From Ruminococcus sp. YE71 (lineage in GTDB: Bacteria; Bacillota; Clostridia; Oscillospirales; Ruminococcaceae): a DNA stretch of 59,097 bases. Each line of letters starts with the position of its first letter. Position 1 is the stretch's first letter. Under the pieces are notes generated by a model. It had not been told where the DNA came from. It searched no databases and was given only the letters and a program-made list of their open reading frames with translations. Shown piece after piece: positions 18,765 to 27,240 of this stretch. The translations under genes were made by a program, and so were the position numbers. The DNA lies in contig NZ_FPIR01000021.1 in assembly GCF_900119155.1 (NCBI RefSeq), positions 1-59,097 of the forward strand, in the 5' to 3' direction.

Positions 18765-19038
18765 CTTCCCATTCCTCCGCACAGTTTTCGTACAGCGGAC
18801 AGTCATCGCAGTTATCCTGCGCCTGACACACCATGTCGATTTCCTCATCGGAAATGCCGCAGTCACGGGGCTGTCTGCTGTAAGTCTCATCGCCGTTATC
18901 GTACATTACCGCAAGGATGACCTCATCCTCCGACTTTTCGAGGATGACATTTACGGCTCTGCCCTCGCTGTCAAAAAGACCCTCGATAGTCTGCTTTCCG
19001 CAGCCTTTTATAATCAATCCGGTAAAAATATCTTTCAT
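18757..19038 (-). CDS. Small Cys-rich C-terminal protein
   Basis: A 93-residue acidic protein with a C-terminal CQAQDNCDDCPLYENC cluster that could bind zinc or an iron-sulfur cluster. Its ATG overlaps the stop of the adenine methylase gene (ATGA) after GGAG, so the two are coupled. No family recognised. Confidence 0.6.
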   Translation of the reverse strand: MKDIFTGLIIKGCGKQTIEGLFDSEGRAVNVILEKSEDEVILAVMYDNGDETYSRQPRDCGISDEEIDMVCQAQDNCDDCPLYENCAEEWEDE

Positions 19039-19880
19039 AATATCACTCCATTTTCGTAGTCGCAGTCAAACAGACTCAGCTGTCTGACCATATTTTTTCT
19101 TTCACTCGTATCATAATTCGAGATAAGAATTTCGGGATACATACAACCGCCGTCATAACGCTGGGCGAGATTATTGAGCCTTTGAATCGCTTCGATTTGA
19201 ATACCGGGCTTATCCCAAATCTCACGAATTTCCGGGCAGTCGTTGTACGAAACAAGAAACTTGCCCTTGATGCCCGTCAGCGTTTCCATGAGACGAATGT
19301 GGTCGGTACGCCCGAAACCTACATCCTTGTAATAACTCTCTGTGGCGAAATACGGCGGGTCACAGTAGAAAAAGCTCACCGGGCGGTCGTAATGCCTGAT
19401 GAGCTTTTCAAAGTCCTTGTTCTCGATGATGACCTTTTGCAGCCGTCTTGCCGCAAGGTCGATCATGGGGAAGTCTACCCATATCGAATGCGGCTGACTG
19501 GCGAAGCTGTCAAGTCCGCTGGCGTAACTGTACCGAATCAGCTGATAAAACTTCGCCGCCCGGTCATAATCACGCAATCTCGGAAAAATCTGCCGCTTAT
19601 GCAAGAGTGCGATATAGTCAAAGTCCTCTCGGCTGTTCAGCACATACCGCAGCTTGTATTTGAGCCTGTTTGGGTTCTGCCTGACGCACCGATATAGATT
19701 CGCCAAGTTGCTGTTGAAGTCATTATAAACCTCAAAATCCATCCCCGGCGGCTTGTGAAACAGCACCCAACCGGCACCGCCGAACACCTCGATATAACGC
19801 TCATAATAGGGCGGAAAGCGTGCCAGCACCGCATCACGCAGAGCTTTCTTGCCGCCCACCCATGACATGAAACTGTTCAT
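19035..19880 (-). CDS. DNA adenine methylase (Dam/D12 class)
   Basis: An N6-adenine methyltransferase. It shows the D12-class order: SWVGGKKAL near the N-terminus, an SAM-binding region with EVFGGAG, and the catalytic DPPY at about residue 174, followed by the FLVSYNDCPEI segment. I start it at ATG 19880 (GGAAAGGAAAAA upstream), not at 19931. No partner nuclease gene is adjacent, so it is probably a solitary protective methylase that lets the element survive restriction in new hosts. Length of about 281 residues is normal for the class. Confidence 0.92.
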   Translation of the reverse strand: MNSFMSWVGGKKALRDAVLARFPPYYERYIEVFGGAGWVLFHKPPGMDFEVYNDFNSNLANLYRCVRQNPNRLKYKLRYVLNSREDFDYIALLHKRQIFPRLRDYDRAAKFYQLIRYSYASGLDSFASQPHSIWVDFPMIDLAARRLQKVIIENKDFEKLIRHYDRPVSFFYCDPPYFATESYYKDVGFGRTDHIRLMETLTGIKGKFLVSYNDCPEIREIWDKPGIQIEAIQRLNNLAQRYDGGCMYPEILISNYDTSERKNMVRQLSLFDCDYENGVIL

Positions 19881-19950
19881 TTTTTCCTTTCCGCCGTTTA
19901 TACCGAACGGCAGAAAATATCGCTTCGCCATTCGGCAAAACGACTTGAAC

Positions 19951-20139
19951 TTATTTTATGACGATTTTCACATACTCGGCGAAAACTTCCTTCTGCTGCT
20001 TGTAGCTTTCCTCACCGAGAACTCTGTCACGAAGTCTGCAATACTCCGCCGCTGACAGCTTCGGTTTGCAGGCTTCAAGCATTTTCTCGACATTTCCCAA
20101 GCAGAAGGACATATCCACCTTTGGCTTATCTGACTGCAT
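19951..20139 (-). CDS. Small hypothetical protein
   Basis: A 62-residue helical protein (VEKMLEACKPKLSAAEYCRL...) behind a strong AGGAGG. It overlaps the end of a 17-codon frame lying just upstream. No family recognised; no membrane segment. Confidence 0.6.
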   Translation of the reverse strand: MQSDKPKVDMSFCLGNVEKMLEACKPKLSAAEYCRLRDRVLGEESYKQQKEVFAEYVKIVIK

Positions 20140-20179
20140 TGTACACTCCCTCCTTTTGTATGCGGTCGAGCTTTTTCAT
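20126..20179 (-). other. Possible 17-codon coupling ORF
   Basis: The ATG overlaps the TGA of the 192-residue gene (ATGA). The frame ends TAA after MKKLDRIQKEGVYNAVR, reading through the AGGAGG and the start of the next gene. It may exist only to couple translation across the gap. Weak evidence. Confidence 0.3.
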
Positions 20180-20754
20180 TCCGAAATACCTCCCTCGTAG
20201 TCCATTGTATCATCCTCGGTCATATCTTCCTCCGAGCAAATCTCCACATACTCACCGATGATATTCAGGGCTTCCGAATAGCTGCCGGAGCTTGTGACCC
20301 TTGCACACATTTCCTTTGCATTGTCCGCCATACCGTTGTTTTTCAGCGTTTTTGAAGCCATTCCCATGAGATTGAAAATGTTACCGTCAGCACCGATGAG
20401 CGGACACTTCGGCTTCTGATGCTTTTCCGAAACAAAGCCTCCTTGCCTGTTCGGGACGTAGTCCGACAGCCATGTACCGCCGAACATTTCGTGCGTCTGC
20501 AAACGCCACATTGCGAACTTGCTGACATCAAACTTCACATTTTCAAACGGAAACAATATGCAGGTGCCGCCGTCATAGTGAAAAACAGAAATATTCTCAA
20601 ACTTGCTGCCGTCCTGCAATACACCTGCTTCGGTCAGCATATCGTTGATGCCGTCAAGCCATTCCTGCGGATCGCCGCAGCAGCCTTGTAACACAAGTCC
20701 CTCTTTGCTGCTCATTCGGCGGAGTTGTTCCGGTTCTATCATTTTAATACTCAT
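20176..20754 (-). CDS. Hypothetical ICE protein
   Basis: A 192-residue soluble protein. Recognisable features are a LVLQGCCGDPQEWLDGIND segment, a beta-rich FHYDGGTCILFPFENVKFD segment and an acidic end (EICSEEDMTEDDTMDYEGG). The start at ATG 20754 overlaps the end of the upstream gene (ATGA). Similar proteins occur near YubB-like genes in Clostridial elements as far as I recall; the function is not known. Confidence 0.65.
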   Translation of the reverse strand: MSIKMIEPEQLRRMSSKEGLVLQGCCGDPQEWLDGINDMLTEAGVLQDGSKFENISVFHYDGGTCILFPFENVKFDVSKFAMWRLQTHEMFGGTWLSDYVPNRQGGFVSEKHQKPKCPLIGADGNIFNLMGMASKTLKNNGMADNAKEMCARVTSSGSYSEALNIIGEYVEICSEEDMTEDDTMDYEGGISE

Positions 20755-21644
20755 TGCGGCACCTCCATTCCTAAATTCTCATCTTCCGACTGCTCCGGGG
20801 CATACTCTCTGAACTCATAAAGCGACATAGTTTCACCCGTGAAGTTGGGCGAAGTGTCATCTGTGAAAGAGATATATCCCTGACTTCCGAGATCAAGCGG
20901 CTCTTTCGTCACAACCGAGCCGGCATGATTGACATTGACACGTTTTTCAACAGCACAGAACTCACCGTCATCACCGTGTCTGATCTGATAACTGTACATT
21001 CCCTTTGGAATATCCACATCGGTGATACGCTCATTGGTGAACAAAGCCGGCTTTCCGAAAAGCTCGATAAGCTCGAATTCATCGTCATATTCGATATTGA
21101 TATAACCGGTCTCACTCGCATTCAGATACAACCCGAAATCTTCTTCGAGCTGCCTGTCCATAACAGCGGCGGTGAACTCTAAGCTCTCCTTGCCGTAGTC
21201 GGGATAGTATTCCTCAACACGCTCGCCGTCATAGTAGGTTCGTCTGCCGCAGTTCATGCCGATGTCCTCGTCCGCCCACTCGTGCTCGATAGTTATGGTC
21301 GGGAACATCTGTGATAGCTTTTCAATGACGGGATGCGGTGCTGACCAAGCAGTCAAAAAAGAGATAGTGTCTGCGTTTTCGGCGGTCTCGAAATTCTCAT
21401 ATCCATAGGAATTCCACTTTGTACCCCAGTTAGCGACACTCCAATCGTACCAATTGTTATTTCCGTACAATTCTCGTTCTTTTTCACCGAGGTCACCCTT
21501 GAAAACGTCAGCCGGCATCGGAATCACCTTATTAAAATCAAGGCTGCCAAGACCGAAATCATCGACCTTGACAGCCTCCATAACTCTGTGAATCTCCGAT
21601 GGTTCACCTATCAGCTTAATTCTGTTCGTGATATGATTCGGCAT
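20751..21644 (-). CDS. YubB/Api92-like ferredoxin-fold protein
   Basis: A 297-residue protein. It begins MPNHITNRIKLIGEPSEIHR and runs through NKVIPMPADVFKGDLG and NWYDWSVANWGTKWNSYGYE, the signature of the phage Api92/plasmid YubB ferredoxin-like domain (DUF1281). The second half has a separate beta domain (KGMYSYQIRHGDDGEFCAVE) like the LPD28-type domains of mobile-element polyvalent proteins. The tail is acidic and ends SEDENLGMEVPQ. Role unknown, but such genes travel with anti-restriction and establishment genes. The start follows CAGGAGG. Confidence 0.8.
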   Translation of the reverse strand: MPNHITNRIKLIGEPSEIHRVMEAVKVDDFGLGSLDFNKVIPMPADVFKGDLGEKERELYGNNNWYDWSVANWGTKWNSYGYENFETAENADTISFLTAWSAPHPVIEKLSQMFPTITIEHEWADEDIGMNCGRRTYYDGERVEEYYPDYGKESLEFTAAVMDRQLEEDFGLYLNASETGYINIEYDDEFELIELFGKPALFTNERITDVDIPKGMYSYQIRHGDDGEFCAVEKRVNVNHAGSVVTKEPLDLGSQGYISFTDDTSPNFTGETMSLYEFREYAPEQSEDENLGMEVPQ

Positions 21645-22402
21645 TACTGAACCTCCTGAAAATTCCTGATAATTCGGGCAAGTAAATACTGCTGACCCTT
21701 ACCTGTGACATAGGTCTGCTGATATATTTTCGGCTCGCCGCAGTAATCGAACACCGATTCCTTGACACGAAAATACCCACGTTCGATATACCTCTGATAC
21801 GGCAGATTACCAGCCATGAGAAAACCATTTGCCCTCAGCCACGCAAACAACCTTGTCCTTCCGATGCGTATTCCGTGATCCGTACACAGCTTCGCCATTT
21901 CGCTCATGTCGATGAGGTCGCTGGTATCGGAAACATGGTCGGCGAAGCGTACCTTCGGCTCGTCACGGCAGATGCGGTCGTTGAGCTGGTTTATCACCTG
22001 ACACTGAATCTTGAAAAGCCCCTTGACAGCATCATCAGCGAAAGGAAGATAGGTCTCCACGAACATATCCTCGTTGGCAACATAGCCGCCGGTCTTGCGG
22101 ATAGTGGGGAGAATCACAGAAGTGACCCAACGCTTGAACTTTTTGGCTGACGGCAGCTTGCTTGACAGCACAAGACTGTAAAAACCAGACTCGTTTATTA
22201 GAGTTGCCATCGTACCATTGACGGTGAACGTTTCGTTCACCGTCCTATCTTCGGGGTCAACGTGATCTCTTATAGCCTTCTGGGGGTTGGTGTACTTCAG
22301 AATCACTGCAATGTCTTTTCCTACCAGCCAAGGCTCGTCGTTTATGATCGTTGATCTTACCGAGCCAAACTCTTCATTAACAAAAGTCATTATTTCATTC
22401 AT
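21644..22402 (-). CDS. Phage-type antirepressor (BRO-N/KilAC)
   Basis: A 252-residue protein with an N-terminal BRO domain (EPWLVGKDIAVILKYTNPQK, then FYSLVLSSKLPSAKKFKRWV and VLPTIRKTGGY-like sequence) and a C-terminal KilAC-like DNA-binding half. This is the layout of phage antirepressors that relieve repression of lysogeny-type regulators. Here it may control the ICE's own switch. The ATG overlaps the last eight bases of the cytosine methylase gene and follows AGGAGG. Confidence 0.88.
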   Translation of the reverse strand: MNEIMTFVNEEFGSVRSTIINDEPWLVGKDIAVILKYTNPQKAIRDHVDPEDRTVNETFTVNGTMATLINESGFYSLVLSSKLPSAKKFKRWVTSVILPTIRKTGGYVANEDMFVETYLPFADDAVKGLFKIQCQVINQLNDRICRDEPKVRFADHVSDTSDLIDMSEMAKLCTDHGIRIGRTRLFAWLRANGFLMAGNLPYQRYIERGYFRVKESVFDYCGEPKIYQQTYVTGKGQQYLLARIIRNFQEVQ

Positions 22403-23672
22403 TCACATTTACCTCCTTGTCAATCTCCTTAATAAAATTCGCCAACGCCTCGATGACATTCACCGTCACAGCATTTCCAGCCTGCTTGTAGAGCTGTGCG
22501 TTGGAGATACCAGCTGCTTTTGCCTTTGCAAACTGCTCGTCCGTAAACCCCTGTAATCGCCAGCATTCCAATGGCATCAGCTTGCGGATAAGACCGTTAT
22601 ACATGACACCGTTACGGTCGGTGACGGTTATTGTGAACATCGGGTCGTCGGGATTCTTGAATCTGCGTCCTTGCTGACGAACCTTTTCTTTCATTGGTGT
22701 CAGCACGGGAACAGGCTTTTCCAATAACAGTGCCGCCGATTTCTCGCCTTTGTGATGACCGATGCCGCCGTCCTGACGGGCAGTGATGCATCTTGCCAAG
22801 TCAGTTATTGCCGGGTCGGGGTTAATATCTATGCACTTCATTGAATAAAATCCCTGTGTTGCAGACGGCGTTACCGTATGAGCGATGTCATGCCCGACCC
22901 TGCCACGCCTTGAATTCATATCGGCGTAGGCAAGGTCGATACTGTCGCCCGGCACAGCCATCTGATACCCTGTTTTTGTAAGAGACTTTATCGGCAGTCC
23001 GAGTATCTCATACAGCCCCGACTTACCGCCGAAACCGCCAGCCGTTCCCGTGAGCGTTATGCTCAGTCCTTCGGGGGAATAGACCCGGCATCCTTCTCGT
23101 CCGGGTATGCGTTGGATAAGAGTTTTTGGATTTGCGTCAGTGAAAGACAATACTCTGCCGGTACATTCGGTTCTAAGAAATCCGATAATGAACACTCGTT
23201 TGCGGGACTGGGCGACACCAAAATCCGCGCTGTTAAGCACCTGCCAAGTGACATCGTACCCCAACTCATCCAGCGTAGAGAGGATGGTCGCAAATGTCCT
23301 GCCGCTGTCATGCGATAACAGTCCGGGAACATTTTCAAGCAACAGATACTTAGGTCTTTTAACGGCGGCAATCCTGGCGATCTCAAAGAAAAGGGTTCCA
23401 CGGGTATCGTCAAAGCCTCGTCTTTTTCCTGCGATGCTGAACGATTGGCAGGGGAATCCTCCGCAAATAAGCTCGAAATCAGGCATGGTCTCTGGGTCGA
23501 TCTTTCTTGCGTCATCGTAATACACCTCCTGTGATGTGTCGTACAAGGCTTCATAAGCCTTTTTTGCGTACTTATCGCACTCGCAGTAACCGACACACTC
23601 AAAACCGCCTGCCCTTTCAAGGCCTGAGCGGAAACCGCCGATACCTGCGAATATATCGAAAAATCTTATCAA
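22395..23672 (-). CDS. DNA (cytosine-5) methyltransferase
   Basis: A 425-residue m5C methylase. It has the FDIFAGIGGFRSGLE SAM-binding motif I, the GGFPCQSFS catalytic motif (Cys75), the LLLENV motif at about 110-115 and QSRKRVFIIG. The C-terminal part contains the target recognition region, with a later ECWRLQGF motif. The start is TTG at 23672, nine bases after AGGAGG. A nine-codon frame (MTENEQISS) lies in its leader at 23708-23737. No restriction partner is adjacent. Its first 28 codons are duplicated as a fragment at 32842-32928. Confidence 0.93.
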   Translation of the reverse strand: MIRFFDIFAGIGGFRSGLERAGGFECVGYCECDKYAKKAYEALYDTSQEVYYDDARKIDPETMPDFELICGGFPCQSFSIAGKRRGFDDTRGTLFFEIARIAAVKRPKYLLLENVPGLLSHDSGRTFATILSTLDELGYDVTWQVLNSADFGVAQSRKRVFIIGFLRTECTGRVLSFTDANPKTLIQRIPGREGCRVYSPEGLSITLTGTAGGFGGKSGLYEILGLPIKSLTKTGYQMAVPGDSIDLAYADMNSRRGRVGHDIAHTVTPSATQGFYSMKCIDINPDPAITDLARCITARQDGGIGHHKGEKSAALLLEKPVPVLTPMKEKVRQQGRRFKNPDDPMFTITVTDRNGVMYNGLIRKLMPLECWRLQGFTDEQFAKAKAAGISNAQLYKQAGNAVTVNVIEALANFIKEIDKEVNVNE

Positions 23673-23755
23673 GAACTTTGTCCTCCTTTATTATTCCGAA
23701 GATTTTTCTAAGAGGATATTTGTTCATTTTCAGTCACTTCCTTCATATTGATATG

Positions 23756-23790
23756 TAAAAAGCAGCAGTAGCTTTTGGGTTACTGCTGCG
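23756..23790 (-). terminator. Intrinsic terminator upstream of the cytosine methylase
   Basis: Minus-strand arms GCAGCAGTA (23781-23789) and TACTGCTGC (23762-23770) flank a short loop and are followed by five T residues. It would end transcripts coming from the gene fragment at 23812-23874. Confidence 0.75.
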
Positions 23791-23811
23791 GCTGAGAACT
23801 GCTATGCTATT

Positions 23812-23874
23812 TTACATAGACATATCCTGCTGTTCAATTTCGTCCTGATTCTCCGACTGCACCTCATCGGGAAC
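23812..23874 (-). pseudogene. 3' fragment of a gene like 33067-33576
   Basis: In the minus frame the last residues read PDE.QSE.QDEIEQQDMSM then stop, matching the C-terminus of the intact 171-codon gene across the island. Homology stops at 23874, so only about 21 codons remain. It is a relic left by the event that inserted the R-M island. Confidence 0.8.
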
Positions 23875-23965
23875 GATAGAACAATCAAATGGATATAAAT
23901 CCAAATCAGCTTTATCAACTTACAGAAAACCGCTGATATAGCGATAAATGAAAGGACTTATATCT

Positions 23966-24196
23966 ATGATTGATGCACTTTACAACTACCGCCAGGGCGA
24001 TATTCACTCCGCTGAATTCTCTGACGAGTTTGACAACCTCTGTATTCCATTTGAAGATTCGCTGAACGAGGAGCAGATTGATGTATTCCACAAAATTCTC
24101 GACTGTGTGAGTGATACCGCTGCCGCTGAGATGAGAGCTGCATACAATGTCGGCTTCAAGGACGGCGTGGCACTGATGAAGGAAATTCAGGAATAA
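23966..24196 (+). CDS. DUF6809-like small protein
   Basis: A 76-residue protein (MIDALYNYRQGDIHSAEF...) with the ALYNY..G.IHPAE-like beginning and the FKDGVALMKEI-like end seen in DUF6809 proteins, often found near serine recombinases of Clostridial mobile elements. The start at ATG 23966 follows AAAGGA. It is the first plus-strand gene of the island and is closed off by a terminator. Function unknown. Confidence 0.75.
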   Translation: MIDALYNYRQGDIHSAEFSDEFDNLCIPFEDSLNEEQIDVFHKILDCVSDTAAAEMRAAYNVGFKDGVALMKEIQE

Positions 24197-24208
24197 CTGC
24201 ATAGATAA

Positions 24209-24258
24209 AAGGGATATGTTCTCCGATGTGAATTGCGAGGACATATCCCTTAGTTTTT
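24209..24258 (+). terminator. Intrinsic terminator after the DUF6809-like gene
   Basis: A 15-bp stem (24209-24223 with 24237-24251, one T-G pair), a 13-base loop, then AGTTTTT. It separates this gene from the hsd promoter. Confidence 0.85.
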
Positions 24259-24327
24259 ACCCGTAACAGCCAGCGCTTTTCTGATAAATTCCCCAGTGAA
24301 AAATATAGATTTTGTTTTGCAGAATGA

Positions 24328-24356
24328 TTGACTATTTGTGCAAATTGTGGTATAAT
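24328..24356 (+). promoter_or_regulatory. Sigma-A promoter of the hsd operon
   Basis: TTGACT at 24328-24333 and TATAAT at 24351-24356 are separated by 17 bases. hsdM begins 57 bases downstream. A strong consensus match; it probably drives hsdM and possibly the whole operon. Confidence 0.85.
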
Positions 24357-24412
24357 ATAAAGATACATAGTATCTCTCGGATACCATACCTAATGAAAGC
24401 GAGTTATGACTT

Positions 24413-25975
24413 ATGATAGATAATAAGAAAGAGCAGGAGCGTGCTGAGCTGCACCGCACGATATGGGGCATCGCCAACGATCTGCGTGGTAGTGTGGACG
24501 GTTGGGACTTTAAGAATTATGTCCTCGTTATGCTGTTTTACCGCTATATCTCGGAAAATCTGACGAATTATATCAATGCAGGCGAGATTGAAGCAGGCAC
24601 TCCCGATTTTGATTATACAAAGCTGTCTGACGATGAAGCGGAAACCGCCCGTGATGATATGGTGCAAACCAAAGGCTTCTTCATTTTGCCGTCACAGCTT
24701 TTCTGTAATGTGCTTGCAAAGGCTGATTCGGACGAAAACCTCAATGAAACACTTGAGGGCATATTCCGCAGCATTGAAGGCTCTGCCCAGGGCTGTGAGA
24801 GTGAGGACGATTTCAAGGGGCTGTTCGATGATTTCGATGTGAACAGCAACAAGCTTGGTGGCACAGTCGCAAAGCGTAATGAGCGACTTGTCAAGCTGAT
24901 GAACGGTGTCGCTTCTATGCAGTTGGGCGACTATCAGGAGAACACCATTGATGCGTTCGGTGATGCTTATGAGTATCTCATGGGTATGTACGCTTCTAAT
25001 GCAGGCAAGTCGGGCGGTGAGTATTACACTCCGCAAGAGGTGTCGGAGCTTCTCACACGGCTTGCAACAGCAGGAAAAACAGAGGTAAACAAGGTCTATG
25101 ATCCTGCCTGCGGTTCTGGTTCTCTGTTGCTGAAAGCTGCCAAAATTCTTGGAAAAGACAAGGTGCGTCAAGGCTTTTTCGGGCAGGAGATCAACATTAC
25201 AACATACAATCTCTGCCGTATCAATATGTTCCTGCACGATATTGACTACGATAAGTTCAATATCGCTCACGAGGATACCCTCACCGAGCCTCAGCATTGG
25301 GACGATGAGCCTTTTGAGGTCATCGTTTCAAATCCGCCGTACTCGATAAAGTGGGAGGGCGATGCTAACCCTCTGCTGATAAACGATCCTCGCTTCTCGC
25401 CTGCGGGTGTGCTTGCTCCGAAGTCTAAGGCTGATCTTGCGTTCATTATGCACTCGCTTTCGTGGCTTGCAAATAACGGTGCCGCTGCTATCGTATGTTT
25501 CCCCGGCGTGATGTATCGTGGCGGTGCAGAACAGAAAATACGCAAGTATCTGATCGACAACAACTTTGTTGACTGCATTATTCAGCTCCCCGATAACCTG
25601 TTTTACGGCACTTCTATCGCCACCTGCATTATGGTTCTGAAAAAGAACAAGACCGCAAACAGCACACTTTTCATTGATGCTTCAAAGGAGTGCGTTAAGG
25701 TCACGAACAACAACAAGCTGACCGAGGAAAATATCTCGAAGATCGTGGCAGCGTTCACCGAGCGCACAGACAGCGAATACTTCTGCCGTCTTGTGCCTAA
25801 CTCTGAAATCGCTGAGAATGACTATAATCTGTCCGTTTCGACGTATGTTGAACAGGAGGACACAAGAGAGGTCATCGACATTGCCGTGCTGAATGCGGAG
25901 ATTGCTGAGATCGTAAAGCGTGAAGATGTGCTGAGAAGTGAGATAGACCGCATTATTGCAGAGATTGAGGGATAA
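24413..25975 (+). CDS. hsdM: Type I restriction-modification methylase subunit
   Basis: A 520-residue HsdM. It shows the N-terminal HsdM helical domain ([20 protein letters not shown]), the SAM-binding [11 protein letters not shown] at about residues 230-240 and the catalytic NPPY at 307-310, in the order of the N6-adenine methylase family. With HsdS it methylates the recognition site; with HsdR it restricts. The start lies 57 bases after the promoter with a weak ribosome site. About 140 bases with two hairpins separate it from orf373. Confidence 0.96.
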   Translation: MIDNKKEQERAELHRTIWGIANDLRGSVDGWDFKNYVLVMLFYRYISENLTNYINAGEIEAGTPDFDYTKLSDDEAETARDDMVQTKGFFILPSQLFCNVLAKADSDENLNETLEGIFRSIEGSAQGCESEDDFKGLFDDFDVNSNKLGGTVAKRNERLVKLMNGVASMQLGDYQENTIDAFGDAYEYLMGMYASNAGKSGGEYYTPQEVSELLTRLATAGKTEVNKVYDPACGSGSLLLKAAKILGKDKVRQGFFGQEINITTYNLCRINMFLHDIDYDKFNIAHEDTLTEPQHWDDEPFEVIVSNPPYSIKWEGDANPLLINDPRFSPAGVLAPKSKADLAFIMHSLSWLANNGAAAIVCFPGVMYRGGAEQKIRKYLIDNNFVDCIIQLPDNLFYGTSIATCIMVLKKNKTANSTLFIDASKECVKVTNNNKLTEENISKIVAAFTERTDSEYFCRLVPNSEIAENDYNLSVSTYVEQEDTREVIDIAVLNAEIAEIVKREDVLRSEIDRIIAEIEG

Positions 25976-26004
25976 TGAATTCTGCCACAAGTTGGGGCAG
26001 ATTT

Positions 26005-26058
26005 CACAACAGGTTGTTGTGGATTTGAAAAATAATAAAAGTCCACAAGTAGTGGACT
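26005..26058 (+). promoter_or_regulatory. Two short hairpins between hsdM and orf373
   Basis: CACAACA-GGT-TGTTGTG (26005-26021) and AGTCCAC-AAGTA-GTGGACT (26040-26058) are perfect 7-bp inverted repeats in a 143-base gap. Neither has a T tract, so they are not ordinary terminators. They may stabilise the hsdM transcript or bind a protein. Confidence 0.5.
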
Positions 26059-26118
26059 AAGTGAGGCTATACAAGATGAGCAGAATTGACTAATATTATT
26101 GCGGAGAGGTGTTAAAGT

Positions 26119-27240
26119 ATGAGCGATGCAGATGTACTCAAACAAGAAAAAGAATATAATACATTTCTCGAAGCTTGTGAATACTGTGAAACGAATAATG
26201 TTAATATCAGAACATTAAATATTATGCGGTTTCTTAATGGTATACCTATTTCAAGACAAAAGAATGATAGACCTGATATTATTTGCAATTGTAATAAAGG
26301 AAAAAAAGAGTACATTGTTGGAATTGAAATGTTTTTAGTTGACCAAAACTCCAAAAATAAAAAGGGAAAGCTACGCTCTCCAAGTCAGGAATCAAAAGCT
26401 ATTATAAATAAGATTTATGATAAAGGACATGATGAAATAATTCAAAACGGTCAATCATCTAAAGAAACAAAAGAATCATTATTAAGTAACGTAGTCAATT
26501 CGATATCAAATCGCTACAATAGTTCATATGATGATTTGATTGCAGCATTTAAGTATAATTTTGATAAGCATGCAGAGAATGTACAAGAATACAGAAAGAA
26601 TGTGATGGCGTATGCGAATGGAAAAGAAATTAAAATAGCGTTCTTTATTGAAGTTGAGAGTCACTTTTTTAATCTTTTCTTGAATGATAGAAGAGTAGTT
26701 GAATACAAATCGTATATAATGCCGTTTTTCAGAGATATTATAAATATAATTAATTCTAATCCAAACAACAAGTATATTGATTACTATGTTTTTTATCTTA
26801 CATCTTATGATAAAATAGAGAAAAAAGTAGTAGCAATTAGATCAGGAAATATTCGTAAAAATATAGAATCGCAAAACATTATAGTTTATGAATATGTTGG
26901 AGAAAGTTTCACACAAATAATTACCTCTGAGACAAAGTATAAAGAAGAAGAAAACGGCGATTATTCTGTAAAACTTAATTTTACAAATCCGGCTATTTTT
27001 CAAGAGGAGCTATCAAGTCTTTGTCAAAAAGCGCTTATATTAAAGAAGAAAAGAATACCGTTTGTTACAACAAGAATAGTGCAATCATTTTTATACTCTG
27101 CAAATGCAAAAACAATGGAAGAACAACAGCGATTAAGAGAAGAATTTGTGTCGAAGTATCCTGTTGAAGAACAACAAAGATTTAGAGAAGAATTCTTATC
27201 AAATGATCTTAGCAAGGAGAAAAAAGATGACCAAACTTGA
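26119..27240 (+). CDS. Unknown protein embedded in hsd operon (orf373)
   Basis: A 373-residue soluble protein lying between hsdM and hsdS. Its base use is visibly AT-richer than its neighbours, suggesting separate acquisition. An N-terminal segment RPDIICNCNKGKKEYIVGIE has the outline of a PD-(D/E)XK nuclease core (Asp, then a strand ending Glu), though the usual Lys is not clear. The C-terminus carries an approximate duplication (EEQQRLREEF and EEQQRFREEF, 16 residues apart) forming a charged helix. The start follows GGAGAGG, and the end overlaps hsdS by 14 bases. Function unknown; the position suggests a defence or control role. Confidence 0.8.
   Translation: MSDADVLKQEKEYNTFLEACEYCETNNVNIRTLNIMRFLNGIPISRQKNDRPDIICNCNKGKKEYIVGIEMFLVDQNSKNKKGKLRSPSQESKAIINKIYDKGHDEIIQNGQSSKETKESLLSNVVNSISNRYNSSYDDLIAAFKYNFDKHAENVQEYRKNVMAYANGKEIKIAFFIEVESHFFNLFLNDRRVVEYKSYIMPFFRDIINIINSNPNNKYIDYYVFYLTSYDKIEKKVVAIRSGNIRKNIESQNIIVYEYVGESFTQIITSETKYKEEENGDYSVKLNFTNPAIFQEELSSLCQKALILKKKRIPFVTTRIVQSFLYSANAKTMEEQQRLREEFVSKYPVEEQQRFREEFLSNDLSKEKKDDQT

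Larger units (their letters stand above)
23587..23874 (+). repeat. Left flanking direct repeat of the R-M island (~288 bp)
   Basis: This stretch matches 32843-33129 in the same orientation, with scattered mismatches and small gaps. It contains the first part of the cytosine methylase gene, its leader, a terminator and the last codons of a gene like 33067-33576. Outside these limits the similarity stops abruptly on both sides. Confidence 0.85.

Noticed and set aside
23666-23724. A 36-codon minus-strand frame (MNKYPLRKIFG...) before the cytosine methylase
   Set aside because: In the second copy of the repeat the same ATG is followed at once by a stop, so it is not conserved. It also reads into the methylase in another frame.
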